Positions 24,336 through 32,203 of a DNA stretch of 64,000 nt are shown piece after piece. Under the pieces are notes generated by a model that ran no database searches, had not been told where the DNA came from, and saw only the letters and a program-made list of their open reading frames with translations. How positions within the stretch are numbered: the first letter of the stretch is position 1; the number at the start of each line of letters is the position of its first letter. A program made the translations under genes and the position numbers. The stretch comes from an uncultured Streptomyces sp. (GTDB lineage Bacteria > Actinomycetota > Actinomycetes > Streptomycetales > Streptomycetaceae): NCBI RefSeq assembly GCF_947488945.1, contig NZ_CANLBS010000003.1, positions 186,001 to 250,000 of the forward strand. The letters are read 5' to 3'.

Positions 24336-24884
24336 CTAGCTCTGGTGTCCTTCGTAGTGCGCGACGGCGTCCGCGGTGCGGCCCGCTCCGTACACCCTCA
24401 GGAACTCTGCCAGTTCGGGGTGGGTCGGTGCGAGGGAGTCGGCCGCATCGATGATGTCGCCGGCGGCGGCGACCGACCTCAGCAGGGACTGGATCTCCCG
24501 CACGACGCGGCGGACGGTGGGCGCGCCGCCGGTGGCGGCGGTCTGGCCGGTGCCGGTCAGGACCGAACCTCCCTGCGACTTCTTGATCTCGTCCATGCGG
24601 TCGGTGGCCTCGCCGGCGCTGACGCTGCCGTCGGCGACCTGACTGCCCAGTTCCTGGAGGGCTTGGACCCGCTGGACGACCGCCGGGTTGCCGATCTTGG
24701 CCCGCTGGCCGCTCATGAGCTGGGACAGCATCGGGGCGGAGAGACCGAGGATCGCGGCGAGCCTGGCCTGGTTCAGGCCGAGGTCGTCGATGAGCCGGCG
24801 GAAGAGGGCGCCCAGCGGTTCTCCGTACCAACTGCGCTGCAGCTCTCTTGCTCTGGCCGTCGCCTCTTGCTGTGCTGCGTCCAT
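24336..24884 (-). CDS. Helix-turn-helix DNA-binding protein
   Basis: 182 residues. An N-terminal helical segment is followed by an XRE-like helix-turn-helix: GALFRRLIDDLGLNQARLAAILGLSAPMLSQLMSGQR (about 24-60). The C-terminal two thirds (VQRVQALQELG, VRRVVREIQSLLRSVAAAGDIID, HPELAEFLRVYGAGRTADAVAHYEG) are helical with no recognised ligand domain. It is conserved in Streptomyces beside the kinase above. It may be a transcription regulator or a kinase substrate; no target is evident from the sequence. Confidence 0.85.
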   Translation of the reverse strand: MDAAQQEATARARELQRSWYGEPLGALFRRLIDDLGLNQARLAAILGLSAPMLSQLMSGQRAKIGNPAVVQRVQALQELGSQVADGSVSAGEATDRMDEIKKSQGGSVLTGTGQTAATGGAPTVRRVVREIQSLLRSVAAAGDIIDAADSLAPTHPELAEFLRVYGAGRTADAVAHYEGHQS

Positions 24885-25052
24885 GACGTCTCCCCATCCC
24901 TGCGGCTTCGCTGCTGCGAACCTCGACGTGCATCTTACGGAGCGTCCCGGTGTGCCGGGAGTCCCTCTTCTTTTGGAAGAATCCGGCTCTGACCCGGTAC
25001 TCTGGTTCCCGGCGGACGCCCCACACGGTGGTGTGAGGCGGCGTTTGCTGTG

Positions 25053-25125
25053 GGGGCCTTAGCTCAGTTGGTAGAGCGCTGCTTTTGCAAGGCAGATGTC
25101 AGGAGTTCGAATCTCCTAGGCTCCA
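25053..25125 (+). tRNA. alaT: tRNA-Ala (TGC)
   Basis: Acceptor GGGGCCT/AGGCTCC (with one G-T pair), D-arm AGCTCAGTTGGTAGAGC, anticodon loop TTTGCAA with TGC, T-arm AGGAGTTCGAATCTCCT. No encoded CCA. A plausible -10 (TACTCT, 24998-25003) lies about 50 bases upstream. Confidence 0.97.
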
Positions 25126-25134
25126 CACGTTCAG

Positions 25135-25176
25135 AGCTCCCCCGACCTGCGGAAACGCTGGTCGGGGGAGCTTTTT
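25135..25176 (+). terminator. Intrinsic terminator after tRNA-Ala
   Basis: 13-bp stem AGCTCCCCCGACC / GGTCGGGGGAGCT with an inner GCG-GAAA-CGC tetraloop hairpin, followed by TTTTT. A textbook rho-independent terminator. Confidence 0.95.
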
Positions 25177-25339
25177 CGCGTTCGCCGCCGACCCGGTGCC
25201 GCGGTCGTCGCCCCCGCGGTGCCGTTCCGGTCCGGCGGGCGGCGGCGTCACGATCGGACGCCGCCCGGGAGGGGCGTCCCGGAGGCGGGCGGTCGTCCGG
25301 CCCCCGGACACGTCACCGGGGGCCGTTCGGGCCCGGACA

Positions 25340-25389
25340 CGCGGAAGGGGCGTCCCACGACGGAACCGTCGTGGGACGCCCCTTCCGCG
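25340..25389. terminator. 24-bp perfect inverted repeat after DUF5324 gene
   Basis: Arms 25340-25363 and 25366-25389 are exact reverse complements with a two-base centre (AA). It lies 25 bases beyond the stop of the leftward DUF5324 gene and after tRNA-Ala, so it probably ends transcription from both sides. No T-run. Confidence 0.75.
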
Positions 25390-25414
25390 GAGCGGTCGTC
25401 GGGCCCCCCTGGGG

Positions 25415-26098
25415 TCAGGGGCGGTCGTCGCGCTCTGCGTCGGTCTGCTTGGCCTGTACCTCGGGGTCGAGGTCGGCCGGGAGGCTGCCGTCCACCGAGG
25501 AGAGCGGGCCCGGCTCGTCGGCGACCTCGGTGGGGGCCGGCGGCTCGACCAGCCAGTCCGGGTTGGCCTGCTGGTCCCACCAGCGCCAGGCGGCGTAGGC
25601 ACCGCCCGCGAGGAGACCCGCCCAGAGCATGCCGCGGGTGACCCGGCCGGCCTTCGCCCGCCGCTCGTGCTTGCGGGCGAGCTTCTGGATCTCCTTGGCC
25701 GTGACCTGGGTGCGCAGCGCCGCCAGCGCGGCCGCGCTGCGGGCGGACGCCTGGTCGGCGACGGGCTGTGCCGCGGCGATGGCCTGCTCGAAGCGCGGAG
25801 CGGTGTAGTCGGCGGCGGTACGGGCCGCCTTGCGGGTGGAGGCCACCGCGGTGCGGGCGGCCCCGTCGACCTTCGGGGGCACATGGGCCAGGGCCTGTCC
25901 GACCCGCGGGGCGAGGTGGGCGTCGTACTGGACACGGGCCTGGTGTGCCGCGAGGGACACCTTGGGCGCGAGGCGCGCACGGGCCTCGTTCGCGTAGACC
26001 TTGGCCGTATCGGCGTAGGGCGCCACCACTTCCGCGGCGTGCTGCGCGCTTTCCCTGGCCGAGTCGGTTGCGGCGCGCACGCTGTCGATGCGGGTCAC
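25415..26098 (-). CDS. DUF5324 family membrane-associated helical protein
   Basis: 227 residues. The first 150 are an Ala/Arg/Thr-rich, almost uninterrupted amphipathic helical region with repeated ARxAxxxxxxxA patterns (ARARLAPKVSLAAHQARVQYDAHLAPRV and so on), resembling apolipoprotein-like or phasin-like coils. Then come a basic patch (KHERRAKAGRVTRG), one membrane helix (MLWAGLLAGGAYAAWRWW, about 162-179) and an acidic tail. GTG 26098 was chosen over a longer frame because AGGAGGAGG precedes it at ideal distance. Function is not known; membrane-surface binding is an inference from composition. Confidence 0.85.
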   Translation of the reverse strand: MTRIDSVRAATDSARESAQHAAEVVAPYADTAKVYANEARARLAPKVSLAAHQARVQYDAHLAPRVGQALAHVPPKVDGAARTAVASTRKAARTAADYTAPRFEQAIAAAQPVADQASARSAAALAALRTQVTAKEIQKLARKHERRAKAGRVTRGMLWAGLLAGGAYAAWRWWDQQANPDWLVEPPAPTEVADEPGPLSSVDGSLPADLDPEVQAKQTDAERDDRP

Positions 26099-26417
26099 GG
26101 GATCCTCCTCCTTGGTGGCGGGTAGGTACTCCGCCTGTCCACCCAAATGGAAATCATGCCTGGCGCGGCCTTGCGGGGCATGGTGACGCGGGCATCCGTG
26201 GCATGGGTGACATCTCATGGCGAATCGGTTTTTAGGGGTGCGCGGACGACAATGCCACGGTTCGGTGGCGAACGCCGCGCACTGGCGTGCACTCGGGCGC
26301 ATTTACGCCCGATGGGCACCGGCGCACGGCGGCCCGCGGGCGCTCCGAAGGGGGTGCGCGGCGTGCGAGGATCGGGACGACGTCACCGACGACCGAGGAC
26401 CCGAGAGAAGGCAGACC

Positions 26418-26990
26418 GTGGCCGAGCAGCTTTACGCCACTTTGAAGACCAGCCTGGGCGACATCGAGATCCGGCTTCTGCCGAACCACGCGCCCAAGAC
26501 GGTGCGCAACTTCGTCGGGCTCGCCACCGGCGAGCGGGAGTGGACCCATCCGGCCACCGGTGAGAAGTCCACCGCCCGTCTCTACGACGGCACGGTGTTC
26601 CACCGCGTCATCGACTCCTTCATGATTCAGGGCGGCGATCCGCTGGGCAACGGCACGGGCGGGCCGGGATACGAGTTCCCGGACGAGTTCCATCCGGACC
26701 TCGCCTTCAACAAGCCCTATCTGCTGGCCATGGCCAACGCGGGGCCGGGCACCAACGGTTCCCAGTTCTTCGTCACGGTGTCGCCCACCGCGTGGCTGAC
26801 CGGCAAGCACACGATCTTCGGCGAGGTGGCGGACGACGCGGGGCGCGAGGTGGTGGACGCCATCGCGGCGACGCCGTCCAATCCGCGCACCAACCGTCCG
26901 GTGCGGGACGTGGTGCTGGAATCGGTCCTCATCGAGACCCGCGGGACGCCGTCGCCGCCGGTCAAGACGCTCTGGGGCCCCGCCCGCTGA
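26418..26990 (+). CDS. ppiA: Cyclophilin-type peptidyl-prolyl cis-trans isomerase
   Basis: 190 residues, cytoplasmic (no signal peptide). Catalyses proline isomerisation during folding. Cyclophilin core: GDIEIRLLPNHAPKTVRNFVGLATG, then FHRVIDSFMIQGGDPLGNGTGGPGY with the catalytic Arg in FHR, and AMANAGPGTNGSQFFVT followed by LTGKHTIFGEV. GTG 26418 with GAGAAGG upstream; the frame is open to 26217 but homology begins here. Monocistronic; the rhomboid gene follows after 190 bp. Confidence 0.95.
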   Translation: MAEQLYATLKTSLGDIEIRLLPNHAPKTVRNFVGLATGEREWTHPATGEKSTARLYDGTVFHRVIDSFMIQGGDPLGNGTGGPGYEFPDEFHPDLAFNKPYLLAMANAGPGTNGSQFFVTVSPTAWLTGKHTIFGEVADDAGREVVDAIAATPSNPRTNRPVRDVVLESVLIETRGTPSPPVKTLWGPAR

Positions 26991-27180
26991 GTCCCCTGCG
27001 GCCCGGCCACGCGGCCCGGGTCCCGTCCGGAAAGCCACCGACGTGCCGTCGCGGGAACCCTGGGTCCCGCCCGTTCGTGCTGTTACATGGCGGCGGTACG
27101 CGGCGGGGCGGGTGCGCGGTGTACGGACCGCGAGGACGGACGGGCCGGGGACGCGGGCGAGAGCCGGGAGGTCGGGACCG

Positions 27181-28092
27181 ATGGAAGAGCAGCCGCCTGC
27201 CGGTCGTGAGCCGTCCTCCGGTGCGCAGGGACCGGCCCACTGCTACCGGCACCCGGACCGCGGGACCGAGATCCGCTGCGCCCGTTGCGAGCGGCCGATC
27301 TGCACGGACTGCATGATCAGCGCTTCCGTGGGCTTCCAGTGCCCGGAGTGCGTACGCCAGGGTTCCGGCACCGGGCACCGTCCGGCGGCCTCCCGGCCCC
27401 GCACCCTGGCCGGCGGGGCGGTCACGGACGATCCGCGGCTGGTCACCAAGATCCTCGTCGGACTGAACGCGCTGGTGTTCGTCGCGGTATGGATCACCGG
27501 CAGATCCTGGCTGATCGACGATCTGATGCTGCTGGGCCGCGCCTGGGACCCCGACCCGCTGCCGGGCACCCTGGTGGGGGTCGCTGAGGGACAGTGGTAC
27601 CGCCTGGTGTCCTCGATGTTCGTGCACGAGGAACTGTGGCACTTCGGTTTCAACATGCTCGGGTTGTGGTGGCTCGGCGGGCCGCTGGAGGCGGCGCTCG
27701 GCCGGGTGCGCTTCGTCCTGCTCTACCTGCTCTCCGGGCTCGCCGGCAGCGCGCTGACCTATGCGCTCGCGGCGCCCAACCAGGGATCCATCGGGGCGTC
27801 CGGCGCGATTTTCGGGCTGCTGGGCGCCACTGCGGTGCTGGCCCGCCGGATGAACTACGACATGCGCCCGGTGCTGGTGCTGCTGGTGGTGAACCTGCTC
27901 TTCACCTTCAACCCCTGGGGCGGCATCGCCTGGCAGGCGCACCTCGGCGGGCTGGCGGCCGGAGCGGTGATCGCCGTCGCCCTGGTCCACGCGCCGCGCG
28001 CCCGACGCGGCCTCGTCCAGTACGGCGTGTGCGCGGCGGTCTTCGCACTGGTGGTGGTGACCGTTGTTGTCCGGACCGCCGTGCTCACCTGA
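27181..28092 (+). CDS. Rhomboid-family intramembrane serine protease with N-terminal zinc finger
   Basis: 303 residues. N-terminal B-box-like zinc-binding segment: C21, H24, C33, C36, C41, C44, C54 and C57 (CYRHPDRGTEIRCARC...CTDC...CPEC). Six or more membrane helices follow from about 90. Catalytic dyad Ser208 in GASGAIFG and His254 in WQAHLGG. The conserved HEELWHFGFNMLGLWWLG (helix 2 region) is present. ATG 27181 with GGGAGG upstream. Substrates unknown. A hairpin at 28211-28239 lies beyond the stop. Confidence 0.95.
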   Translation: MEEQPPAGREPSSGAQGPAHCYRHPDRGTEIRCARCERPICTDCMISASVGFQCPECVRQGSGTGHRPAASRPRTLAGGAVTDDPRLVTKILVGLNALVFVAVWITGRSWLIDDLMLLGRAWDPDPLPGTLVGVAEGQWYRLVSSMFVHEELWHFGFNMLGLWWLGGPLEAALGRVRFVLLYLLSGLAGSALTYALAAPNQGSIGASGAIFGLLGATAVLARRMNYDMRPVLVLLVVNLLFTFNPWGGIAWQAHLGGLAAGAVIAVALVHAPRARRGLVQYGVCAAVFALVVVTVVVRTAVLT

Positions 28093-28460
28093 GCAGAATC
28101 TATCCACGTGTGAGCCAAAGTTGTCCACAGAGGGTCACCAGGGCGGGGGAAACGCGGCGACAGGTGTTCGGTACGTCGCTGATCAGGGTCTTTTCCGGTG
28201 GCGGGACGGACGCAGCCCCCCTCGGTGAGGGAGGCTGCGGTCACACCGGCGTCAACATGTGCGGAAGTTATCCACAGATCTTCCGACCTTTTCCCCCGGC
28301 TGTGGATAACTCTGTGGGTAACTCAGGGCAAGGCTTGCGAGGTCGTGCCACAGCGCCCCGGAACCGCACGTTCCGGTGCCGTGCGAGGCCGGTGCCGGGC
28401 CATGGCGCGGACCGGTGCCGGCCCGTGGTTCGGCGGTGGTTCAGTGTGGGGTGGGCCGGG
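28093..28460. promoter_or_regulatory. Non-coding region with a four-member DnaA box cluster
   Basis: Convergent spacer between the rhomboid gene and crgA, no gene. DnaA boxes: TTGTCCACA 28121-28129 (perfect), TTATCCACA 28268-28276 (E. coli-type consensus), and on the other strand TGTGGATAA 28301-28309 and TGTGGGTAA 28313-28321. The density is well above the surrounding sequence and there is no promoter need here, which fits a DnaA-binding/titration locus. Confidence 0.7.
28211..28239. terminator. Bidirectional hairpin between rhomboid gene and crgA
   Basis: 13-bp stem with one mismatch (CGCAGCCCCCCTC versus GAGGGAGGCTGCG), loop of three, in a convergent spacer. Confidence 0.65.
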
Positions 28461-28715
28461 CTACTTCCACTGGGTGGAGACGCCGAAGCCGCCGGCGATG
28501 AAGCCGAAACCGACCACGATGTTCCAGTTGCCCAGGGCCTCGACGGGAAGGGAGCCGTCCGTCACGTAGAAGACCACGATCCAGGCGAGCCCGATCAGGA
28601 AGAGGGCCAGCATCACCGGAGCCACCCAGCTGCGGTTGGTCAGCTTGATGGCGGTCGCCGACTTCGCCGGGGGCGGCGTGAAGTCGGCCTTCTTGCGGAT
28701 ACGTGACTTCGGCAC
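28461..28715 (-). CDS. crgA: Cell division protein CrgA
   Basis: 84-residue membrane protein that influences FtsZ-ring formation and timing of sporulation septation in Streptomyces and links divisome and peptidoglycan enzymes in mycobacteria. [16 protein letters not shown] is the characteristic cytoplasmic N-terminus; two membrane helices follow (about 30-50 and 64-80), with the family ending GFGVSTQWK. Single gene, divergent from the DUF881 gene. Confidence 0.96.
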   Translation of the reverse strand: MPKSRIRKKADFTPPPAKSATAIKLTNRSWVAPVMLALFLIGLAWIVVFYVTDGSLPVEALGNWNIVVGFGFIAGGFGVSTQWK

Positions 28716-28855
28716 GAGGAACTCTCCTGTCGATGCGCTGCGTGACCGCGCAGTGATGTCTGTCTGGCGCCTGATGGGGCGCTAGGGGGAATGCTGCCTC
28801 CCCCGGGCGTCCGTTAGCGTAGTGCTTCCATGGCGCCTGATGAGATAAGGGTACG

Positions 28856-29623
28856 TTGAGCAATCTTGCCGACACCCCCGACGGGAAGGTCCGGCACTCC
28901 TCGAAGTGGCCGGTCCGGGTGCTCACCGCTGCCGTCTTCGCCCTCGCCGGCCTGATCTTCGTCACCAGCGCCAACACCGCCAAGGGCACCAACATCCGCA
29001 GCGACTCCTCGCTGCTGAGGCTCTCGGACCTGATCGGCGAACGCAGTGACGACAACGCCCGGTTGAACGAGGCGAACGCCGCCGCTCGTGCGGAGATGGA
29101 CGCCCTCGCCCAGCGCGACGACGGTTCGACGCAGGCCGAGGACGCCAAGCTGAAGGCGCTGGAGGAGGCCGCCGGAACGAGCGCGATCAGCGGTGACGCC
29201 GTCAGCGTGACCCTGGACGACGCCCCGCCGGACGCCACCGCCAACCCCGGCTACCCGGAGCCGCAGCCCAACGACCTGGTCATCCACCAGCAGGACCTCC
29301 AGGCCGTCGTCAACGCCCTGTGGAAGGGCGGCGCCCGCGGTATCCAGGTCATGGACCAGCGGCTGATCTCCACCAGCGCGGTGCGATGCGTCGGCAACAC
29401 CCTGATCCTCCAGGGCCGCGTCTACTCGCCCCCGTACAAGATCACCGCGGTCGGTGACCGGGGCGCGCTGACGCGGGCGCTCGACGCCTCCACGGCGATC
29501 CGCAACTACAAGCTGTACGTGGACGCGTACGGGCTCGGCTGGCGGGTCGACGACGACGCGAAGGCCGAACTCCCCGGCTACTCCGGCACCGTCGACCAGC
29601 ACTACGCGGAGCCGGTCGGCTGA
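28856..29623 (+). CDS. DUF881 family protein
   Basis: 255 residues: one N-terminal membrane helix (VLTAAVFALAGLIFVTSAN, about 22-40), a coiled-coil segment (LSDLIGERSDDNARLNEANAAARAEMDAL) and the extracytoplasmic DUF881 domain (GDAVSVTLDDAP, LVIHQQDLQAVVNALWKGGARGIQVMDQRLI, GNTLILQGRVYSPPYKITAVGD). DUF881 proteins are widespread in Gram-positives beside division or sporulation genes; their biochemical role is unknown. The start appears to be TTG 28856, with AAGGG five bases upstream; an unusual but sensible choice because no ATG or GTG lies before the conserved part. Confidence 0.9.
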   Translation: MSNLADTPDGKVRHSSKWPVRVLTAAVFALAGLIFVTSANTAKGTNIRSDSSLLRLSDLIGERSDDNARLNEANAAARAEMDALAQRDDGSTQAEDAKLKALEEAAGTSAISGDAVSVTLDDAPPDATANPGYPEPQPNDLVIHQQDLQAVVNALWKGGARGIQVMDQRLISTSAVRCVGNTLILQGRVYSPPYKITAVGDRGALTRALDASTAIRNYKLYVDAYGLGWRVDDDAKAELPGYSGTVDQHYAEPVG

Positions 29624-29738
29624 ACCCGCCGGTGCGCCGGCCCCGCGGCGGCCAGCGGTGCGCCCCCGCTTTCCACAGGTTCCCCACGCGCGGGCCGCGG
29701 CCCTTTAGTCTGGTGCCGTACCGAATGGGAGGACAGGC

Positions 29739-29927
29739 ATGTACGGCTGGATCTGGCGTCATCTGCCGGGCAACGCATGGGTGCGGGGCGTCATCTCGCT
29801 CGTGCTCGTCCTGGGCGTCGTCTACGCACTCTTCCAGTACGTCTTCCCCTGGGCGGAGCCGCTGCTCCCGTTCGGTGACGTGACGGTGGACGGCCAGGGA
29901 GCCGGCGGAACGGAGACCGGTCGGTGA
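29739..29927 (+). CDS. Small single-helix membrane protein
   Basis: 62 residues: MYGWIWRHLPGNAWVRGVISLVLVLGVVYALFQYVFPWAEPLLPF then a short polar tail. One membrane helix (about 16-35). Conserved in this position in Streptomyces; function unknown. ATG with GGGAGGA upstream; its stop overlaps the next start (GTGA), so it is coupled to the amidotransferase gene. Confidence 0.88.
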   Translation: MYGWIWRHLPGNAWVRGVISLVLVLGVVYALFQYVFPWAEPLLPFGDVTVDGQGAGGTETGR

Positions 29928-30562
29928 GCGCGCGCATCCTCGTCGTGGACAACTACGACAGCTTCGTCTTCAACCTCGTGCAGTACCTCTACCAGCTCGG
30001 CGCTACCTGCGAGGTGGTGCGCAACGACGAGGTCACCACCGCCCATGCGCAGGACGGGTTCGACGGCGTGCTGCTCTCCCCCGGTCCGGGCGCTCCGGAG
30101 CAGGCGGGGGTCTGCGTCGACATGGTGCGCCACTGCGCCGCCACCGGCGTCCCGGTCTTCGGGGTCTGCCTCGGGATGCAGGCCATGGCGGTCGCGTACG
30201 GCGGAGTCGTGGACCGGGCCCCGGAGCTGCTGCACGGCAAGACCTCACCGGTGCTGCACGAGGGCCGCGGCGTCTTCAGATCGCTGCCGTCGCCCTTCAC
30301 CGCGACCCGCTACCACTCGCTCGCCGCCGAACCGGCCGCGCTGCCCGCGGAGCTGGAGGTCACCGCCCGTACCGCGGACGGCATCATCATGGGCGTCCGC
30401 CACCGCGAACTGCGGGTCGAGGGCGTGCAGTTCCACCCCGAGTCGGTCCTCACCGAGCACGGGCACCTGATGCTCGCCAACTGGCTGGAGGAGTGCGGCG
30501 ACGGCGGCGCGGTCGCCAGATCGGCGGGCCTGACGCCGGTGGTGGGCAAGGCCGCGGCGTGA
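29924..30562 (+). CDS. pabA: Class I glutamine amidotransferase (aminodeoxychorismate/anthranilate synthase component II)
   Basis: 212 residues. Hydrolyses glutamine to supply ammonia to a chorismate-using partner. Motifs: DNYDSFVFNLVQYL, SPGPGAPEQAG, the nucleophile Cys in FGVCLGMQAMAV, and the His-Glu pair in VQFHPESVLTEHG. The chorismate-binding partner is not nearby, so whether it serves folate (PabA) or tryptophan (TrpG) synthesis cannot be decided from the window. In Streptomyces this gene sits beside sortases and is often named pabA. It overlaps both its neighbours by four bases. Confidence 0.88.
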   Translation: MSARILVVDNYDSFVFNLVQYLYQLGATCEVVRNDEVTTAHAQDGFDGVLLSPGPGAPEQAGVCVDMVRHCAATGVPVFGVCLGMQAMAVAYGGVVDRAPELLHGKTSPVLHEGRGVFRSLPSPFTATRYHSLAAEPAALPAELEVTARTADGIIMGVRHRELRVEGVQFHPESVLTEHGHLMLANWLEECGDGGAVARSAGLTPVVGKAAA

Positions 30563-32178
30563 CCGCACCTCGCCACGGGTCCGACGCCGGTGAGGAGGGC
30601 CCGCGCGCACCGGACGCGTACGGGACCGGCGGTGGGTTCGAGGCGGCGGTGGGGCGGCTCGCCGACCCGTTGAACGACCCGCTGCCGGGGAGCCACGACG
30701 CTCCGTGGTCCCAGGCGGAGGAGTCCGCCCCGCGGCCGGACCAGGTGTACGGGGGGGACCCCTCGCCGTACCGTCCGCAGGGGGAACCGGACCCGTGGGC
30801 CGGTGCCCCCGTCACCGGGTACGGCCCGGGTCCGGGAGCCGGTTCGCCGGTCCCCGCGGCGTCCCCCGGTCACGCCGGCCCCCAACACCCCCTCCAGGAG
30901 CCTCAGTACGGCCCTGAGAGGGTCCAGGAACCGCCGGACGCGTGGTACGAGCCGGACGGGTACCGGAGGGACTGGTACGGCCGCTACGACCCCGAGGGAT
31001 ACGTCCGGGAAGACCCCGCCGCCGAGGGCACGCCCGGAGCCCCTGTCCCGCAGGCGGCCGGCAGGCCGTCCGGACCCCTGCGGTCGGCCGGTGCGCACCC
31101 GGCCGGCGCCCCGGCGCCGGGGGCAGGCGCGGTGCCGGGTGCCGCGCCGTTCGCGGTGGACGAGACCGTGGCCCTGCCACCGACGCGGGCCGGAGACGGC
31201 GAGCCGACGCAGGTCTTCTCCCCGATCCGGGACGGTGAGCCGACGCAGGTCTTCTCCCCGATCCGGGACGGTGCGGCGGGCGTGGCGGACGGGCCCGCGC
31301 GTACCCCCGGAGCGGGCGGTTCCGGCGAGCCCCCGGCGACCGGCGGCCGGGCGGAGCGGCGCAAGGCCGCGAAGTCGCGTGGTCGCCGCAGGCCCGCGGC
31401 CGCGGCCGGGGGCGGCGCGGGCACGGGTGCGGGGGACCGGGACGACGCGGCACCGCCCGTGCCGATGACGCGCCTGGAAGCCCGCCGCGCGGCCCGCGCG
31501 GCGAAGGACAGCCCGGCCGTCGTCGCCAGCCGGGCGGCGGGCGAGATCTTCATATCGCTGGGCGTGCTGATGCTGCTGTTCGTCGCTTACCAGCTCTGGT
31601 GGACCAACGTCCGGGCCGATCAGATCGCGGGCAATGAGACCCACAAGATCCAGGACAGCTGGTCGCACGACGAGCGCGACCCCGGCACCTTCGAGCCCGG
31701 TCAGGGGTTCGCGATCATGCACATTCCGAAGCTGGACGTCGTCGCACCGATCGCCGAGGGCGTCAGCAAGGAGAAGGTCCTCGACCGGGGCATGATCGGC
31801 CACTACGCGGAGGGCAGGCTGAAGACCGCCATGCCGTCCGACGCCCGCGGCAACTTCGCGCTGGCGGCCCACCGGAACACCCACGGCGAGCCCTTCCGGT
31901 ACATCAACAAGCTGGTCCCCGGCGACACCGTCGTGGTCGAGACCCGCGACCGGTATTACACGTACGAGATGACCAGCACACTGCCGCAGACCGCTCCGTC
32001 CAACGTCTCGGTGATCGATCCGGTGCCCGCGGCGGCCGGGTTCAAGGAGCCGGGGCGCTACATCACCCTGACGACCTGTACGCCGGAATTCACGAGTACG
32101 TACCGTTTGATCGTCTGGGGCAAGATGGTCGACGAACGGCCGCGCAGCGAGGGCAAACCCGACGCGCTGGTGGGCTGA
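30559..32178 (+). CDS. srtE1: Class E sortase (SrtE1-like) with long N-terminal extension
   Basis: Transpeptidase that anchors LAXTG-type surface proteins such as long chaplins to the cell wall in Streptomyces. 539 residues: about 325 residues of Pro/Gly/Asp-rich cytoplasmic sequence, a membrane helix (about 330-348, IFISLGVLMLLFVAYQLWW), then the sortase domain with catalytic His438 (ALAAHRNTHG), Cys507 (TLTTCTPEF) and Arg516 (STYRL). The N-terminal part holds a perfect two-copy 12-residue repeat EPTQVFSPIRDG (DNA about 31195-31272). GTG start overlaps pabA. Second sortase gene follows after 25 bp. Confidence 0.93.
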   Translation: MTAPRHGSDAGEEGPRAPDAYGTGGGFEAAVGRLADPLNDPLPGSHDAPWSQAEESAPRPDQVYGGDPSPYRPQGEPDPWAGAPVTGYGPGPGAGSPVPAASPGHAGPQHPLQEPQYGPERVQEPPDAWYEPDGYRRDWYGRYDPEGYVREDPAAEGTPGAPVPQAAGRPSGPLRSAGAHPAGAPAPGAGAVPGAAPFAVDETVALPPTRAGDGEPTQVFSPIRDGEPTQVFSPIRDGAAGVADGPARTPGAGGSGEPPATGGRAERRKAAKSRGRRRPAAAAGGGAGTGAGDRDDAAPPVPMTRLEARRAARAAKDSPAVVASRAAGEIFISLGVLMLLFVAYQLWWTNVRADQIAGNETHKIQDSWSHDERDPGTFEPGQGFAIMHIPKLDVVAPIAEGVSKEKVLDRGMIGHYAEGRLKTAMPSDARGNFALAAHRNTHGEPFRYINKLVPGDTVVVETRDRYYTYEMTSTLPQTAPSNVSVIDPVPAAAGFKEPGRYITLTTCTPEFTSTYRLIVWGKMVDERPRSEGKPDALVG

Positions 32179-32203
32179 CGACATCACGACAGGGGACGGT
32201 GCG

